From the NCBI GenBank assembly GCA_021735725.1, contig JAIPGS010000003.1:1-31056 (forward strand): a stretch of 31,056 nucleotides of DNA. Direction: 5' to 3'. Shown here piece after piece: positions 1 through 7,121 of this stretch (the stretch's first letter is position 1; every line of letters begins with the position of its first letter). The stretch is from Candidatus Babeliales bacterium. Its GTDB lineage: Bacteria > Babelota > Babeliae > Babelales > CAIQNR01. The notes beneath the pieces were generated by a model. The model had not been told where the DNA came from and made no database searches. It saw nothing but the letters and a program-made list of their open reading frames with translations. The translations under genes were made by a program, and so were the position numbers.

Positions 1-51
1 CAATCTTAAACGTAATAATAAATTATTATTTTTCTGACTAGTAGTATCCAT
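1..51 (-). CDS. Start of an unidentified gene running off the left edge
   Basis: An ATG at 51-49 on the minus strand opens a frame that stays open to the window edge (17 codons, beginning MDTTSQKNNN). A GAGGGG Shine-Dalgarno-like sequence sits four bases upstream, and a TATAGT box resembling a -10 element lies at 94-99. The visible peptide is polar and has no signal sequence or recognisable motif, so no function can be given. It would be the next gene after the three tRNA genes in the same direction. The call rests on the ribosome-binding site plus an open frame and may be chance. Confidence 0.4.
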   Translation of the reverse strand, partial: MDTTSQKNNNLLLRLRL

Positions 52-237
52 AAAACCCCTCGCATTAAACCATCAATAAATAGACCTAAAAACACTATAC
101 ATGAAATAAGCAATAAAATCTAACCAGAATAATTAGGCTTAAAAAGGGGGGACAATAAATTTAAGAAAAAAAGAAAAATATTTAATTCTCATATTACAAA
201 CTATTAATTAGCTAAAATAGAAAAATAAATTAAAAAA

Positions 238-315
238 TGGCGGGGCTGACGAGACTCGAACTCGCGACCTTCCGCGTGACAGGCGGACGCTCTAACCAAA
301 CTGAGCTACAGCCCC
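238..315 (-). tRNA. tRNA-Asp (anticodon GTC)
   Basis: Read on the minus strand this folds as a complete cloverleaf: a GGGGCTG/CAGCCCC acceptor stem, an anticodon loop CTGTCAC giving GTC (Asp), a TTCGAGTC-type T arm, discriminator G and an encoded CCA at 240-238. It is the last of three tRNA genes transcribed in the same direction (Val, Asn, Asp) with 28 to 65 bases between them. Confidence 0.96.
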
Positions 316-343
316 ATAACATTTATTGTATGGGAAAGAAAAA

Positions 344-419
344 TGGCTCCTCAGGCAGGACTCGAACCTGCGACCTAACGATTAACAGTCGTGCGCTCTA
401 CCAACTGAGCTACTGAGGA
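344..419 (-). tRNA. tRNA-Asn (anticodon GTT)
   Basis: Minus-strand cloverleaf with acceptor stem TCCTCAG/CTGAGGA, anticodon loop CTGTTAA giving GTT (Asn), a GGTTCGAGTCC T arm, discriminator G and encoded CCA at 346-344. It is the middle gene of the Val-Asn-Asp cluster. An Asn tRNA is a possible substrate of the GatCAB amidotransferase whose A and C subunits are encoded at 7122-8856, though that enzyme may act only on Gln-tRNA here. Confidence 0.96.
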
Positions 420-484
420 ATCTATTTCAAGAAAAAAACAAATTAAGGAACTTATTCTCATCACCCGAAGCTTTACGCATAAGA

Positions 485-560
485 TGGTGGGCGATACTGG
501 GCTCGAACCAGTGACCCCCAGTTTGTAAGACTGGTGCTCTACCAACTGAGCTAACCGCCC
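485..560 (-). tRNA. tRNA-Val (anticodon TAC)
   Basis: Minus-strand cloverleaf with acceptor stem GGGCGGT/ATCGCCC (one G-T pair), anticodon stem CCAGT/ACTGG around loop CTTACAA giving TAC (Val), a GGTTCGAGCCC T arm, discriminator A and encoded CCA at 487-485. It is the first gene of the three-tRNA cluster downstream of mreC. Confidence 0.96.
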
Positions 561-642
561 CTTAACTTGTCAAGAAATTGTAAATGAAATAAAAGGGAAA
601 GTCAAAAAAAATAAGAATAAAAATAAAAAAATTTTAAATTTG

Positions 643-1476
643 CTATAAACTTCTCTCAGCACCTTTTTGAAGAAGATAGCAATAGTCAAGCTCATCAACA
701 ACACATGAAGGAGTTACAATAACTTTATAATGAACGCCATCAGGGATAAATGATTCAATAGTTCCAAGTTTAAATCCCTGAGGAAAAACGGTTCCCTCAC
801 CTGAAGAAATCAAAAGATCCTTTTTCTGCACTTCTTGAAGACGATCAACATGTGTTAAAAACATACGATCAGAACTATTAGCACCTTGTAAAATTCCTTT
901 TGTTTTCATAAAAGCACAATACACAGAAACATTACATCGCTTATCAGTTACCAACATTACAGTACTATAATAGGGATATACATCAATCACTTTACCCAAT
1001 AAATTATTGGCATTAACCGCAACCATATCTTTCGTAATTCCATGATAGGAACCTTTATCTACCATAATTATCTGTTCATGTTCTGATAATCGTTTAAAAA
1101 TAATCTGACTTAAACAAGCACATTTCATATCATATTTTTTTTGAAATTCTATAAGTTCTTTTGTTTGTTCAAAAAACTCATGAGAAGCTTCCAATTCAGT
1201 TATGCGAGACTTTAAAGATTCATTTTTTTCAGAAATTTCTAAAAATTTTGCATACACATCTTCTGTATCTTGCATTCGCAAACGATAGTGTTTAAATGAT
1301 GAAACAATCTGTTTTTGAACTACTAAAACTGGATACAAAACATATGAAGCAACCTGCTCAATAGACCCGGGAGATTTAATAAAAAAATGATGTACTACAA
1401 AAAAAATCAGTGTTACTGATAAGAGTAATGCAGTACCTATTCCTTTAAAACTACTACCTTTTTTTATTTTTTTCAC
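643..1476 (-). CDS. mreC: Rod shape-determining protein MreC
   Basis: MreC is a bitopic inner-membrane protein that links the cytoplasmic MreB filament to the periplasmic peptidoglycan elongation machinery. The 277-residue product has the usual order: a short basic N terminus, one membrane segment at about residues 11-30, a coiled coil at about 60-115, then the beta-rich periplasmic domain. That domain contains the family-type stretches VDKGSYHGI, LLGKVIDV and SSGEGTVFPQGFKLG. Length is normal for the family. The start is GTG at 1476-1474, and it overlaps the stop of the upstream dus gene (GTGA), so translational coupling is likely. No ATG start fits. MreB, MreD and PBP2/RodA genes are not in the window. 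Identification is firm from the conserved domain signature. Confidence 0.9.
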   Translation of the reverse strand: MKKIKKGSSFKGIGTALLLSVTLIFFVVHHFFIKSPGSIEQVASYVLYPVLVVQKQIVSSFKHYRLRMQDTEDVYAKFLEISEKNESLKSRITELEASHEFFEQTKELIEFQKKYDMKCACLSQIIFKRLSEHEQIIMVDKGSYHGITKDMVAVNANNLLGKVIDVYPYYSTVMLVTDKRCNVSVYCAFMKTKGILQGANSSDRMFLTHVDRLQEVQKKDLLISSGEGTVFPQGFKLGTIESFIPDGVHYKVIVTPSCVVDELDYCYLLQKGAERSL

Positions 1477-2435
1477 AGTTCAAAAAAACTCCTTATCCCG
1501 TCTTTTACTTTTTCAAGAGATTGTTCCCGTACTAATGCCCCTCTTAATTCTGATGCTGCAGATTTTCCTTTGATATAAAATGCTAAATGTTTTCTGAATG
1601 CATATAAGCCTAACTCACCATAATACTCCATCATATTATCAAGATGTTCAAGAGCACATGCAAGAATTTGCTCATCTGTAATCTTAAATGGCCTTCCTGC
1701 TGCATGTTCACGCAGTTCATGTAATTTCCATGGTTTAGACCACAATCCACGGCCAATTAAATATCCATCAACCCCTGTAATTTCATATGCACGTTTTGCA
1801 GTTGCAAAGTTTACAATTCCACCAGAAAGCAAAACTGGTATCTCAACAGATTTTTTAACAAGCGCAGCATATTCATAATCAGGAACACCACTAAAAAGCT
1901 GTGTTTGAAGACGAGGATGAATCGCTATTCCATCAGCTCCACAATCTTGAATTAATTGTGCAACTTCAATTGCATTTTTACTTTTATACCCTGCACGAAT
2001 TTTCACTGTAAAATTTATAGGAATCAATCTTCTGAATGTTGTAAGGATTTCCTTAAGACGAGGTAAATCCGCCATCAAACTTGAACCTGAGCCAGATTTT
2101 ACCACATTTTTTGCAGGACATCCGATATTCAAATCAATACAATCAACTTGAGCTGCTAGAATTTTTTCACATGCTTTTTCAATATACTCAACTTTATTAG
2201 CTGAAACTTGATAGTTTAATGGTCGTTCAAATTGTTCAAATTCAAGAGCTTTCACTCCACCTTTATCATTTGCAACGCACCCAACATGACGCATTTCACC
2301 ATACAAAAGTTCATCTTTTGAATAATTTCTTACAAGCTTACGAAACGGTGAATCAGTGATACCATCAAGTGGTCCCCCCATAAAACGAGGGACTTCTAAC
2401 GTTCCAATTTTTACTTTTTCTTCCCAATAACTCAT
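1473..2435 (-). CDS. dus: tRNA-dihydrouridine synthase (DusB-like)
   Basis: An FMN-dependent enzyme that uses NADPH to reduce uridines in the tRNA D-loop to dihydrouridine. The TIM-barrel domain is recognisable from GGPLDGITDSPFRKL near the N terminus, the catalytic-cysteine motif NIGCPAKNV, KIRAG, an IHPR stretch (usually HGR in relatives) and the FMN-phosphate region LLSGGIV and YLIGRG. The product is 320 residues. A longer frame begins at 2471, but its first 12 residues are rejected: an AAGGA ribosome-binding site sits just before the ATG at 2435-2433, which starts MSYWEEKV. The last four bases overlap the mreC GTG start, so the two genes form a coupled pair. A rho-independent terminator upstream separates it from the zinc-ribbon gene. 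Which dihydrouridine position it makes cannot be told from sequence alone. Confidence 0.92.
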   Translation of the reverse strand: MSYWEEKVKIGTLEVPRFMGGPLDGITDSPFRKLVRNYSKDELLYGEMRHVGCVANDKGGVKALEFEQFERPLNYQVSANKVEYIEKACEKILAAQVDCIDLNIGCPAKNVVKSGSGSSLMADLPRLKEILTTFRRLIPINFTVKIRAGYKSKNAIEVAQLIQDCGADGIAIHPRLQTQLFSGVPDYEYAALVKKSVEIPVLLSGGIVNFATAKRAYEITGVDGYLIGRGLWSKPWKLHELREHAAGRPFKITDEQILACALEHLDNMMEYYGELGLYAFRKHLAFYIKGKSAASELRGALVREQSLEKVKDGIRSFFEL

Positions 2436-2502
2436 TGATATCCTTATTCTGACAAAAACTATTGAATACAAAGGATACCAAAAAAAAAGGTAATAAAAAA
2501 GA

Positions 2503-2552
2503 TAATAAAAAAGAAGAAACCTTCTAGCAAAAGCTAAGAAGGAGTCTTCTTT
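2503..2552 (-). terminator. Rho-independent terminator after the zinc-ribbon gene
   Basis: On the minus strand an AGAAGACTCCTTCTTAGC arm, a TTTT loop and the arm GCTAGAAGGTTTCTTCT form a long hairpin with a few mismatches, followed by TTTTTTATTATC. It ends the 51-residue zinc-ribbon gene and lies before dus. The plus-strand side also has a short T tract, so it may act in both directions, though no plus-strand gene lies here. Confidence 0.75.
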
Positions 2553-2576
2553 TTATATTTGTGCGCAAATTTTTGT

Positions 2577-2732
2577 TTATTTAGAAGGCAAAATTCTGAA
2601 AATAACAGTCCCGCAGGTTCCGCATTTTCCTTTCATTGCTGGTCTTTTTTTACCACCTTTTGCATTCATTTGAACATTTTGACCTTGAGTAATTTCTCGA
2701 CGTTCTTTGCACTTAACACAGTATCCTTCCAT
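2577..2732 (-). CDS. Small zinc-ribbon protein, DUF5679-like
   Basis: A 51-residue protein beginning MEGYCVKCKERR and ending with a second CGTCG knuckle before VIFRILPSK. Two CxxC pairs (C5/C8 and C37/C40) form a compact zinc ribbon, and the GYCVKCK start and GT..FR end match the DUF5679 pattern found in archaea and small-genome bacterial lineages. Its function is not known; nucleic-acid or ribosome binding is a guess from the basic middle (KGGKKRP). The start is supported by a strong AAGGAG site six bases upstream, and a terminator follows the stop. A short CGGG-TTTAC-CCCG hairpin lies just upstream of the ribosome-binding site. The plus-strand open frame over the same interval is a shadow. 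Confidence 0.85.
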   Translation of the reverse strand: MEGYCVKCKERREITQGQNVQMNAKGGKKRPAMKGKCGTCGTVIFRILPSK

Positions 2733-2852
2733 CCCACTCTCCTTAATAATGACGGGGTAAACCCGCAGCCTAAACGATTTATACTCACCCTAAATATAAG
2801 CCTTTTTTAACTTACTTTTACAGCGTATCATAGACGTTGAGCTAAAAACAAG

Positions 2853-2897
2853 AAAATAAGCTCAATCAAGCAAAAACATACTTTTTGAGCTTATTTA
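2853..2897 (-). terminator. Rho-independent terminator after the PAP2-like gene
   Basis: On the minus strand AATAAGCTCAA (2895-2885) pairs with TTGAGCTTATT (2865-2855), followed by a T-rich run. The core word TTGAGCT occurs once more at 2837-2843, giving an alternative, overlapping hairpin. The site lies directly after the stop of the PAP2-like gene at 2900. Confidence 0.65.
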
Positions 2898-2899
2898 TA

Positions 2900-3742
2900 T
2901 TAAAAATTATAGGCAATTTTTAATCCAAGTTGCGCTTGATTATTTACGTCAAGAGAAACAGTTAGATTTTCTGGCAACTTCCAATCTGAAAATACTGAAT
3001 ATGCTGCAATTCCAAAAAGAGCTCCACATCCTGCACCCGCAATCACTTGTGAAAGATAATGATGATTTATAGCAACAGACATTCCTGCAATTGCCGTTGC
3101 ATATAATGATAAAGGAACACCATATTTTGGACCTTTATACAACCAAAGCATTGTTGCTAAATAGGTTGCCTGTGTTGTATGACCTGAAGGATTACCCCCA
3201 TGAGTTCTTTGATGATGGCTAAACTCCGCAGATCCTGGACGTAAATTTGCATCAGTTTTAAAAACATTTTTAACAAAAACTTTACTTGCCCAAGCCCATA
3301 CCAGACCTGTTCCAAAAATTTGAGCAAATCTTCTTGTTACAGCATCTTCACTGAGTAAACCAACAACATAAGAAAATACAATTGGAGCTGACATTACTTC
3401 ATCATAAAGAAAAGTTTTTAAAAATTTTGATGGTTGATGCTTATTTGTATGAGTAGATGCATCATAAAATTTACTATGAACTTTTGCATCTGAATTTCTC
3501 CCTATTAAATAAAAAGGAGTTACAACAGTTAAAACTTTCATAGAATCCAAACTCACTATTTTTTTCCAAATATTATATGAATCAACATAAGCATTTCTTA
3601 AAAAATTATTTACATTTTGCGGAGTTACCACTTTTTTGATACTACGAATAACTGTTTTTTTCTGCTCGCGTTGCTCAGCTAAAGATATATTTTGATGAAT
3701 TAAAAAAATAATACTGGTTAAAAATAAAAATGATTTTTTCAT
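2900..3742 (-). CDS. PAP2 (phosphatidic-acid phosphatase)-superfamily protein, divergent active site
   Basis: A 280-residue exported membrane-associated protein. It has a signal peptide (about 1-22), several hydrophobic segments in the middle, and a C-terminal beta-like tail ending in F. The PAP2 signature is visible as ANLRPG (motif 1), NPSGHTT (motif 2, with the catalytic histidine) and HHYLSQVIAG (motif 3). Family members usually act on lipid or polyprenyl phosphates at the membrane. Here motif 3 departs from the SRx5Hx3D consensus: the Arg position reads Ser and the Asp position reads Gln. The motif 1 Lys is also one residue closer to RP than usual. Activity is therefore uncertain. The ribosome-binding site is a G-rich run ahead of the ATG, and a TATAGT box lies just upstream. 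A terminator follows. No operon partner is obvious. Confidence 0.75.
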   Translation of the reverse strand: MKKSFLFLTSIIFLIHQNISLAEQREQKKTVIRSIKKVVTPQNVNNFLRNAYVDSYNIWKKIVSLDSMKVLTVVTPFYLIGRNSDAKVHSKFYDASTHTNKHQPSKFLKTFLYDEVMSAPIVFSYVVGLLSEDAVTRRFAQIFGTGLVWAWASKVFVKNVFKTDANLRPGSAEFSHHQRTHGGNPSGHTTQATYLATMLWLYKGPKYGVPLSLYATAIAGMSVAINHHYLSQVIAGAGCGALFGIAAYSVFSDWKLPENLTVSLDVNNQAQLGLKIAYNF

Positions 3743-3885
3743 TCTTTAACCCCCCCTGTTTTTTATACTATACCCTCATATTTACTCTTTAAGTATACGA
3801 ATTTATAGAAATAAAAATCAATAGTTTTATTTTCTATATGAAAATAAATTATTTTTCAAGCTTATTTTATAAAGTGGCAACACAG

Positions 3886-5436
3886 TTACAATAAAGCATA
3901 CTTTCTTTGTGAATAGGTTCCATCACCATTACTATAATTGGTATTAATATGAGTATGTAAAGTTCGAGGCGCACCAGGAACGTTCACCGTTATTTGTGGA
4001 TTTCTTTGTAAAATGGCTCTCATTTCCTCAGCAGGAATTTCCCCATCTTCATCAGCTAATAAATATGCTTTATCAGTTACATTAGAAAGCGTATCTATAA
4101 ATCCAGCATAAACATCACCTGTTTTATAATTAACATTTCGAACTACTCCATCAAAAAGAGTCCAAGGAATTTTTGTAAAAGCGCCAGTATCTCCAATATA
4201 AAAATCCTGGCCCACAGTTACTAAAGGCTGCAAAGTAAGTGTTGTTAGTTCAGGATTTTCGTTGATATAAAAATCCCCCCCCACAGTTGTTAAGACAGGC
4301 AAAGAAATTGTTGTCAGCAAAGGATGTCCTTGGAGCCCAAAATGTCCTCCCACAGTTGTTAAAACAGGTAAAGAAAGTTCTGTCAGTTTATCATTTTCAT
4401 TAACATTACAATCACTCAAAGTAGTTGCTAAAGTAGGCAAAGAAATTATTACCAGTAAAGAATTGCGAGAGACAGCAACACTCTCCACATTTCTTAAATT
4501 AGGCGCAGAAAGTTCTGTCAGTTCATTATCATCACGAATATTAAAATCACCTTCCACAGTTATTAAGGACGGTACAAAAAGTTCTGTGAGGTTATCGTTT
4601 TGATTAACATCAAATCCCCCCCCCACAGTTGTTAAAACAGGCAGAGAAAGTGTTGTCATTGAAGTATTTGAATATGCACTAAAACCACCATCCTCCACAG
4701 TTGTTAAAACAGGCAGAGAAAGTGTTGTTAGTTCAGAAATTGAATAAGCATAAAAAGACCCCACAGTTGTTAATGCATTAAAAGTATTAGGATCAATTGT
4801 TGTTAAGGTGCTAGAAGGCATTATATAAAGAGATCCTGATATAACACCTTCCTCTGTATAATTTCCTAAACCGGCAGCATCAAAAGATGTAATTCCAAAT
4901 GAGTAAATACGAACTTCATTTATCCCCGCAACTTCTTCCTTAGAAAATACGCCCAATGTACCATATTCCCAATCTTGTCCAAAAATTGAATTTAAAGAAG
5001 GAAAAGCTCCATCTACAGTAATTGTATTATTATCATAAAAGAACAAATCTCCTCCAATAGTCTCCAGACCTGCCATTGAAAAAGCAGTCAAAGAAGTATT
5101 TTCATAAATCCTCACATCACCTGTTATTGATGTTATTTCATCTAAATTAATATTTTCAAGTTCACTAATTAGACTACTTGTCATAGTAAAATTTCCCACA
5201 ATTTGAACTGTTTCAGCGGTATCCCTGCCATCTATAGCTTTTATTTCATTAAGAAGAGCATTGGCGGCAATAGTTGTCCTACTTACTGCAACCTCACCTG
5301 TAATGATTGCTATTGTATTATCGACATCATCTAATGCCACATTAACAGCACTTAGCGGCTGGCCACCTGCTGTTACTGTCCCCCACACATCGCTCATTCC
5401 ACACAGTAACATTCCTAATAATAAAATCTTTTTCAT
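3886..5436 (-). CDS. Secreted leucine-rich-repeat / receptor-L-domain-like protein
   Basis: A 516-residue exported protein with a signal peptide (about 1-19, MKKILLLGMLLCGMSDVWG). The N-terminal part has L-domain-like strands such as ITGDVRIYENTSL and IGGDLFFYDNNTI. From about residue 205 to 430 there is a run of 22-24-residue repeats of the form LPVLTTVGG-F-N-L-TTLS. This fits a solenoid of the bacterial leucine-rich or receptor-L type, usually used for protein or carbohydrate binding. The C-terminal 90 residues are non-repetitive and polar, and end in KYALL. No anchor is seen, so release or outer-membrane attachment is open. The gene stands alone, with its own promoter candidate and an inverted repeat upstream. 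The repeats are close at DNA level, which implies recent duplication. The ligand is unknown. Confidence 0.72.
   Translation of the reverse strand: MKKILLLGMLLCGMSDVWGTVTAGGQPLSAVNVALDDVDNTIAIITGEVAVSRTTIAANALLNEIKAIDGRDTAETVQIVGNFTMTSSLISELENINLDEITSITGDVRIYENTSLTAFSMAGLETIGGDLFFYDNNTITVDGAFPSLNSIFGQDWEYGTLGVFSKEEVAGINEVRIYSFGITSFDAAGLGNYTEEGVISGSLYIMPSSTLTTIDPNTFNALTTVGSFYAYSISELTTLSLPVLTTVEDGGFSAYSNTSMTTLSLPVLTTVGGGFDVNQNDNLTELFVPSLITVEGDFNIRDDNELTELSAPNLRNVESVAVSRNSLLVIISLPTLATTLSDCNVNENDKLTELSLPVLTTVGGHFGLQGHPLLTTISLPVLTTVGGDFYINENPELTTLTLQPLVTVGQDFYIGDTGAFTKIPWTLFDGVVRNVNYKTGDVYAGFIDTLSNVTDKAYLLADEDGEIPAEEMRAILQRNPQITVNVPGAPRTLHTHINTNYSNGDGTYSQRKYALL
4212..4770 (-). repeat. Nine in-phase 66-72-bp repeats inside the leucine-rich-repeat gene
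   Basis: The plus-strand word CCACAGTTGTTAA, or a close variant, recurs at 4212, 4281, 4350, 4416, 4485, 4554, 4623, 4695 and 4761. Steps are 66, 69 or 72 bases, always a multiple of three. The copies at 4281, 4350, 4623 and 4695 are nearly identical over about 35 bases; those at 4416 and 4485 are the most diverged. The repeat unit encodes one solenoid turn (LPVLTTVGG). Confidence 0.88.
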
Positions 5437-5454
5437 ATTTTCTCATTTTTTTCT

Positions 5455-5482
5455 TTTATACCCAAAACAATATCACTTTCAA
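5455..5482 (-). promoter_or_regulatory. Candidate sigma-70-type promoter of the leucine-rich-repeat gene
   Basis: On the minus strand TTGAAA (5482-5477) and TATAAA (5460-5455) are separated by 16 bases, and the gene starts 18 bases further on. Spacing and boxes are good for a housekeeping promoter. In an AT-rich genome such matches occur by chance, so this is a moderate call. Confidence 0.5.
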
Positions 5483-5500
5483 CTCAAACTATGTTGAGTT
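5481..5500. promoter_or_regulatory. Perfect inverted repeat touching the -35 box, possible operator
   Basis: AACTCAA (5481-5487) and TTGAGTT (5494-5500) form perfect 7-base arms around a 6-base centre. The repeat overlaps the last bases of the candidate -35 box of the leucine-rich-repeat gene. That is a typical place for a dimeric regulator. No regulator gene lies nearby, and no T run follows, so it is unlikely to be a terminator. Confidence 0.4.
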
Positions 5501-5587
5501 CATTTATTACAACTACAAACCCTCTAAATAATAATAACTAAAAAAGCACATGTTTTGCAAAACCCAATCAAAATTGAATAAGGCAGG

Positions 5588-6415
5588 TTAAATAATTTTT
5601 ATTAAAGAAGGGCCCCACAAAGAAGCATCATCACCTGACTGTGTATAAATATGCTGCCATCCTTTATATTTTTTTAAAATATCAGCAACCAAAGATACAT
5701 GATCACGGCCTCCAACAACAATTTGAAGCTGATGATGAGCTGTTAAAAGGTGGGTTAATAATGTAATATCAACCTGAACACTTGAAATTTTATAAACATC
5801 CTGTGCTTTTTCTGGAAGTTGTACTTCGTTTAAATTACGTAAAAAAATTTTTGTAACAGCTTTTTCATTTTTTTTAGTAAACAATTGTAGATAAGAAGGA
5901 CCTTTTAACATACGTTTTGTTTTGCAAATTGCCGACTTCATCCATGATTGAACATGTTTGATTAGCTCATTTTTTTGTTCGTCTTTTCCAAAAGCAATAC
6001 GATAAGGAACATGAATACTATATTCTATATCTTCTTTTGTTCTTGATTCAAAACTTTGTATTTCAAAAGAATAAAGATGTTTTTCCCCTGCAAATAATGC
6101 TTTTTGAAGCTCAATAAGTGTAGCACAACGTTCATCTTTATTATTCTTTATGTATGTTGCAACTTCTTTTTGAGTATGGGGACCAGGAGTGGTTTCAAGA
6201 TGAATTAAGGCATTTTTTTTGTATTTTTTATTAACTTTATCAAACAACTGCCTAAATACAGCATCTTGCGATTCAGATTTATTTTTATCATCCACATGAT
6301 AATCATACAAAAAAATAATCTTTTTCTGCTCCTTACCAATCACAACAACATCTGTGATATACGCATTAAGAGAAAAACAAAATAAGAAAAATAGATATCT
6401 ATAACGCATATTCAT
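5588..6415 (-). CDS. Exported protein of unknown function, paralogue of the upstream gene
   Basis: A 275-residue protein with a signal peptide (about MNMRYRYLFFLFCFSLNAY). An early strand-turn reads IIFLYDYHVDD, then ALIHLE, and near the C terminus IVVGGRDHVSLVADILKKY. The neighbouring product at 6429-6992 has the same three landmarks in the same order (VILFGDRHIKNE, MLIEKYN, IVYGSEQVITDVVALL), so the two look like a diverged tandem duplication. The early landmark recalls the GExH strand of the ChaN/TraB/EreA superfamily, but that is a weak resemblance and no activity is claimed. The longer frame from 6436 is rejected because the AAGGAG site lies inside it; the ATG at 6415 is six bases downstream of that site. 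The gene begins 13 bases after the neighbour's stop, consistent with one transcript. Confidence 0.65.
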   Translation of the reverse strand: MNMRYRYLFFLFCFSLNAYITDVVVIGKEQKKIIFLYDYHVDDKNKSESQDAVFRQLFDKVNKKYKKNALIHLETTPGPHTQKEVATYIKNNKDERCATLIELQKALFAGEKHLYSFEIQSFESRTKEDIEYSIHVPYRIAFGKDEQKNELIKHVQSWMKSAICKTKRMLKGPSYLQLFTKKNEKAVTKIFLRNLNEVQLPEKAQDVYKISSVQVDITLLTHLLTAHHQLQIVVGGRDHVSLVADILKKYKGWQHIYTQSGDDASLWGPSLIKII

Positions 6416-6428
6416 CAGAAACTCCTTT

Positions 6429-6992
6429 TTATACATTTTCTAAAAGAATATCTTCCCATTCATCAGGATCAGTTTTTTCTGTTGATAAAATACTCTTCCA
6501 TGATTCTTTTATAGCTTTATGAGTTAACAAAGCAACCACATCAGTAATAACTTGTTCACTCCCATAAACAATCCGTACTGGTTTTATAGAACGTATAATC
6601 CATGTACCTACTGAAAAAATAACTTCTAAAGACCCTGTATTTACAAATGACGAGAGAGGAAAAGTATACGTGCTTGTTGATATACTTGTACGATAATCTA
6701 AAAAGAGCTGAACCATTGCGGGGCAAAACCATGCACGTAACGATTCATGAGAAAGATTATTATATTTTTCTATCAACATATCATACCGATTACCATTTTT
6801 TTGAAGCGTATCTAAAAATCTTTTTAAAAAACCACTTTGTGGAATCCAATCTTCATTTTTTATATGCCTATCACCAAACAGAATAACCCGCTGTGTTGTT
6901 TTTTTATTTTCCAAAATATGAACTGAAAAAATATGAGCATTACTTATACCCACATTTAATAATCCAATAAAAAAGATCACCCTTTTAAACAT
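6429..6992 (-). CDS. Exported protein of unknown function, shorter paralogue
   Basis: A 187-residue protein with a signal peptide (MFKRVIFFIGLLNVGISNA, about 1-19). It is followed by RVILFGDRHIKNE, DMLIEKYNNL, a hydrophobic stretch around FSVGTWIIRSI and a C-terminal block IVYGSEQVITDVVALL. Compared with the downstream paralogue it lacks roughly 90 residues in the middle. ATG at 6992 is preferred over the ATG at 7007 because an AGGAGG ribosome-binding site lies between them, six bases before 6992. It is the first gene of a two-gene unit. Function is unknown; conservation of the Asp-Arg-His / Asp-Tyr-His position between the two copies hints at a shared active or metal site (inference). Confidence 0.62.
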   Translation of the reverse strand: MFKRVIFFIGLLNVGISNAHIFSVHILENKKTTQRVILFGDRHIKNEDWIPQSGFLKRFLDTLQKNGNRYDMLIEKYNNLSHESLRAWFCPAMVQLFLDYRTSISTSTYTFPLSSFVNTGSLEVIFSVGTWIIRSIKPVRIVYGSEQVITDVVALLTHKAIKESWKSILSTEKTDPDEWEDILLENV

Positions 6993-7065
6993 GATTAACC
7001 TCCTCATGCATACAATGTATCTTATTTAAGAATAGCAGCTAGAGAAGAAGATTTTCAAGAGCTCT

Positions 7066-7103
7066 AAAAAATAAGCCCATCTTTTTATCGATGAGCTTAT
7101 TTT
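7066..7103 (-). terminator. Rho-independent terminator after gatA
   Basis: On the minus strand AAAATAAGCTCATC (7103-7090) pairs with GATGGGCTTATTTT (7081-7068) around a short loop, with a T-rich end. It closes the matE-gatC-gatA unit 18 bases after the gatA stop. The stem shares the AATAAGCTCA word with the terminator at 2853-2897. Confidence 0.72.
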
Positions 7104-7121
7104 AACTAATTTTATTCTTTA

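Noticed and set aside
1..237. Terminator or small RNA downstream of the tRNA cluster
   Set aside because: The region is AT-rich with short T runs but no stable hairpin was found; only the edge gene start was kept.
1473..2471. Longer dus start at 2471
   Set aside because: The extra 12 residues have no ribosome-binding site, while AAGGA lies directly before the ATG at 2435.
2559..2810. Plus-strand open frame of 83 codons
   Set aside because: It lies opposite the zinc-ribbon gene, which has a strong ribosome-binding site, conserved cysteines and a terminator. The plus-strand product looks like an antisense translation.
4212..4770. Possible CRISPR array
   Set aside because: The regular spacing keeps the reading frame and encodes a protein solenoid; the intervening segments are related to each other, unlike spacers, and no cas gene is present.
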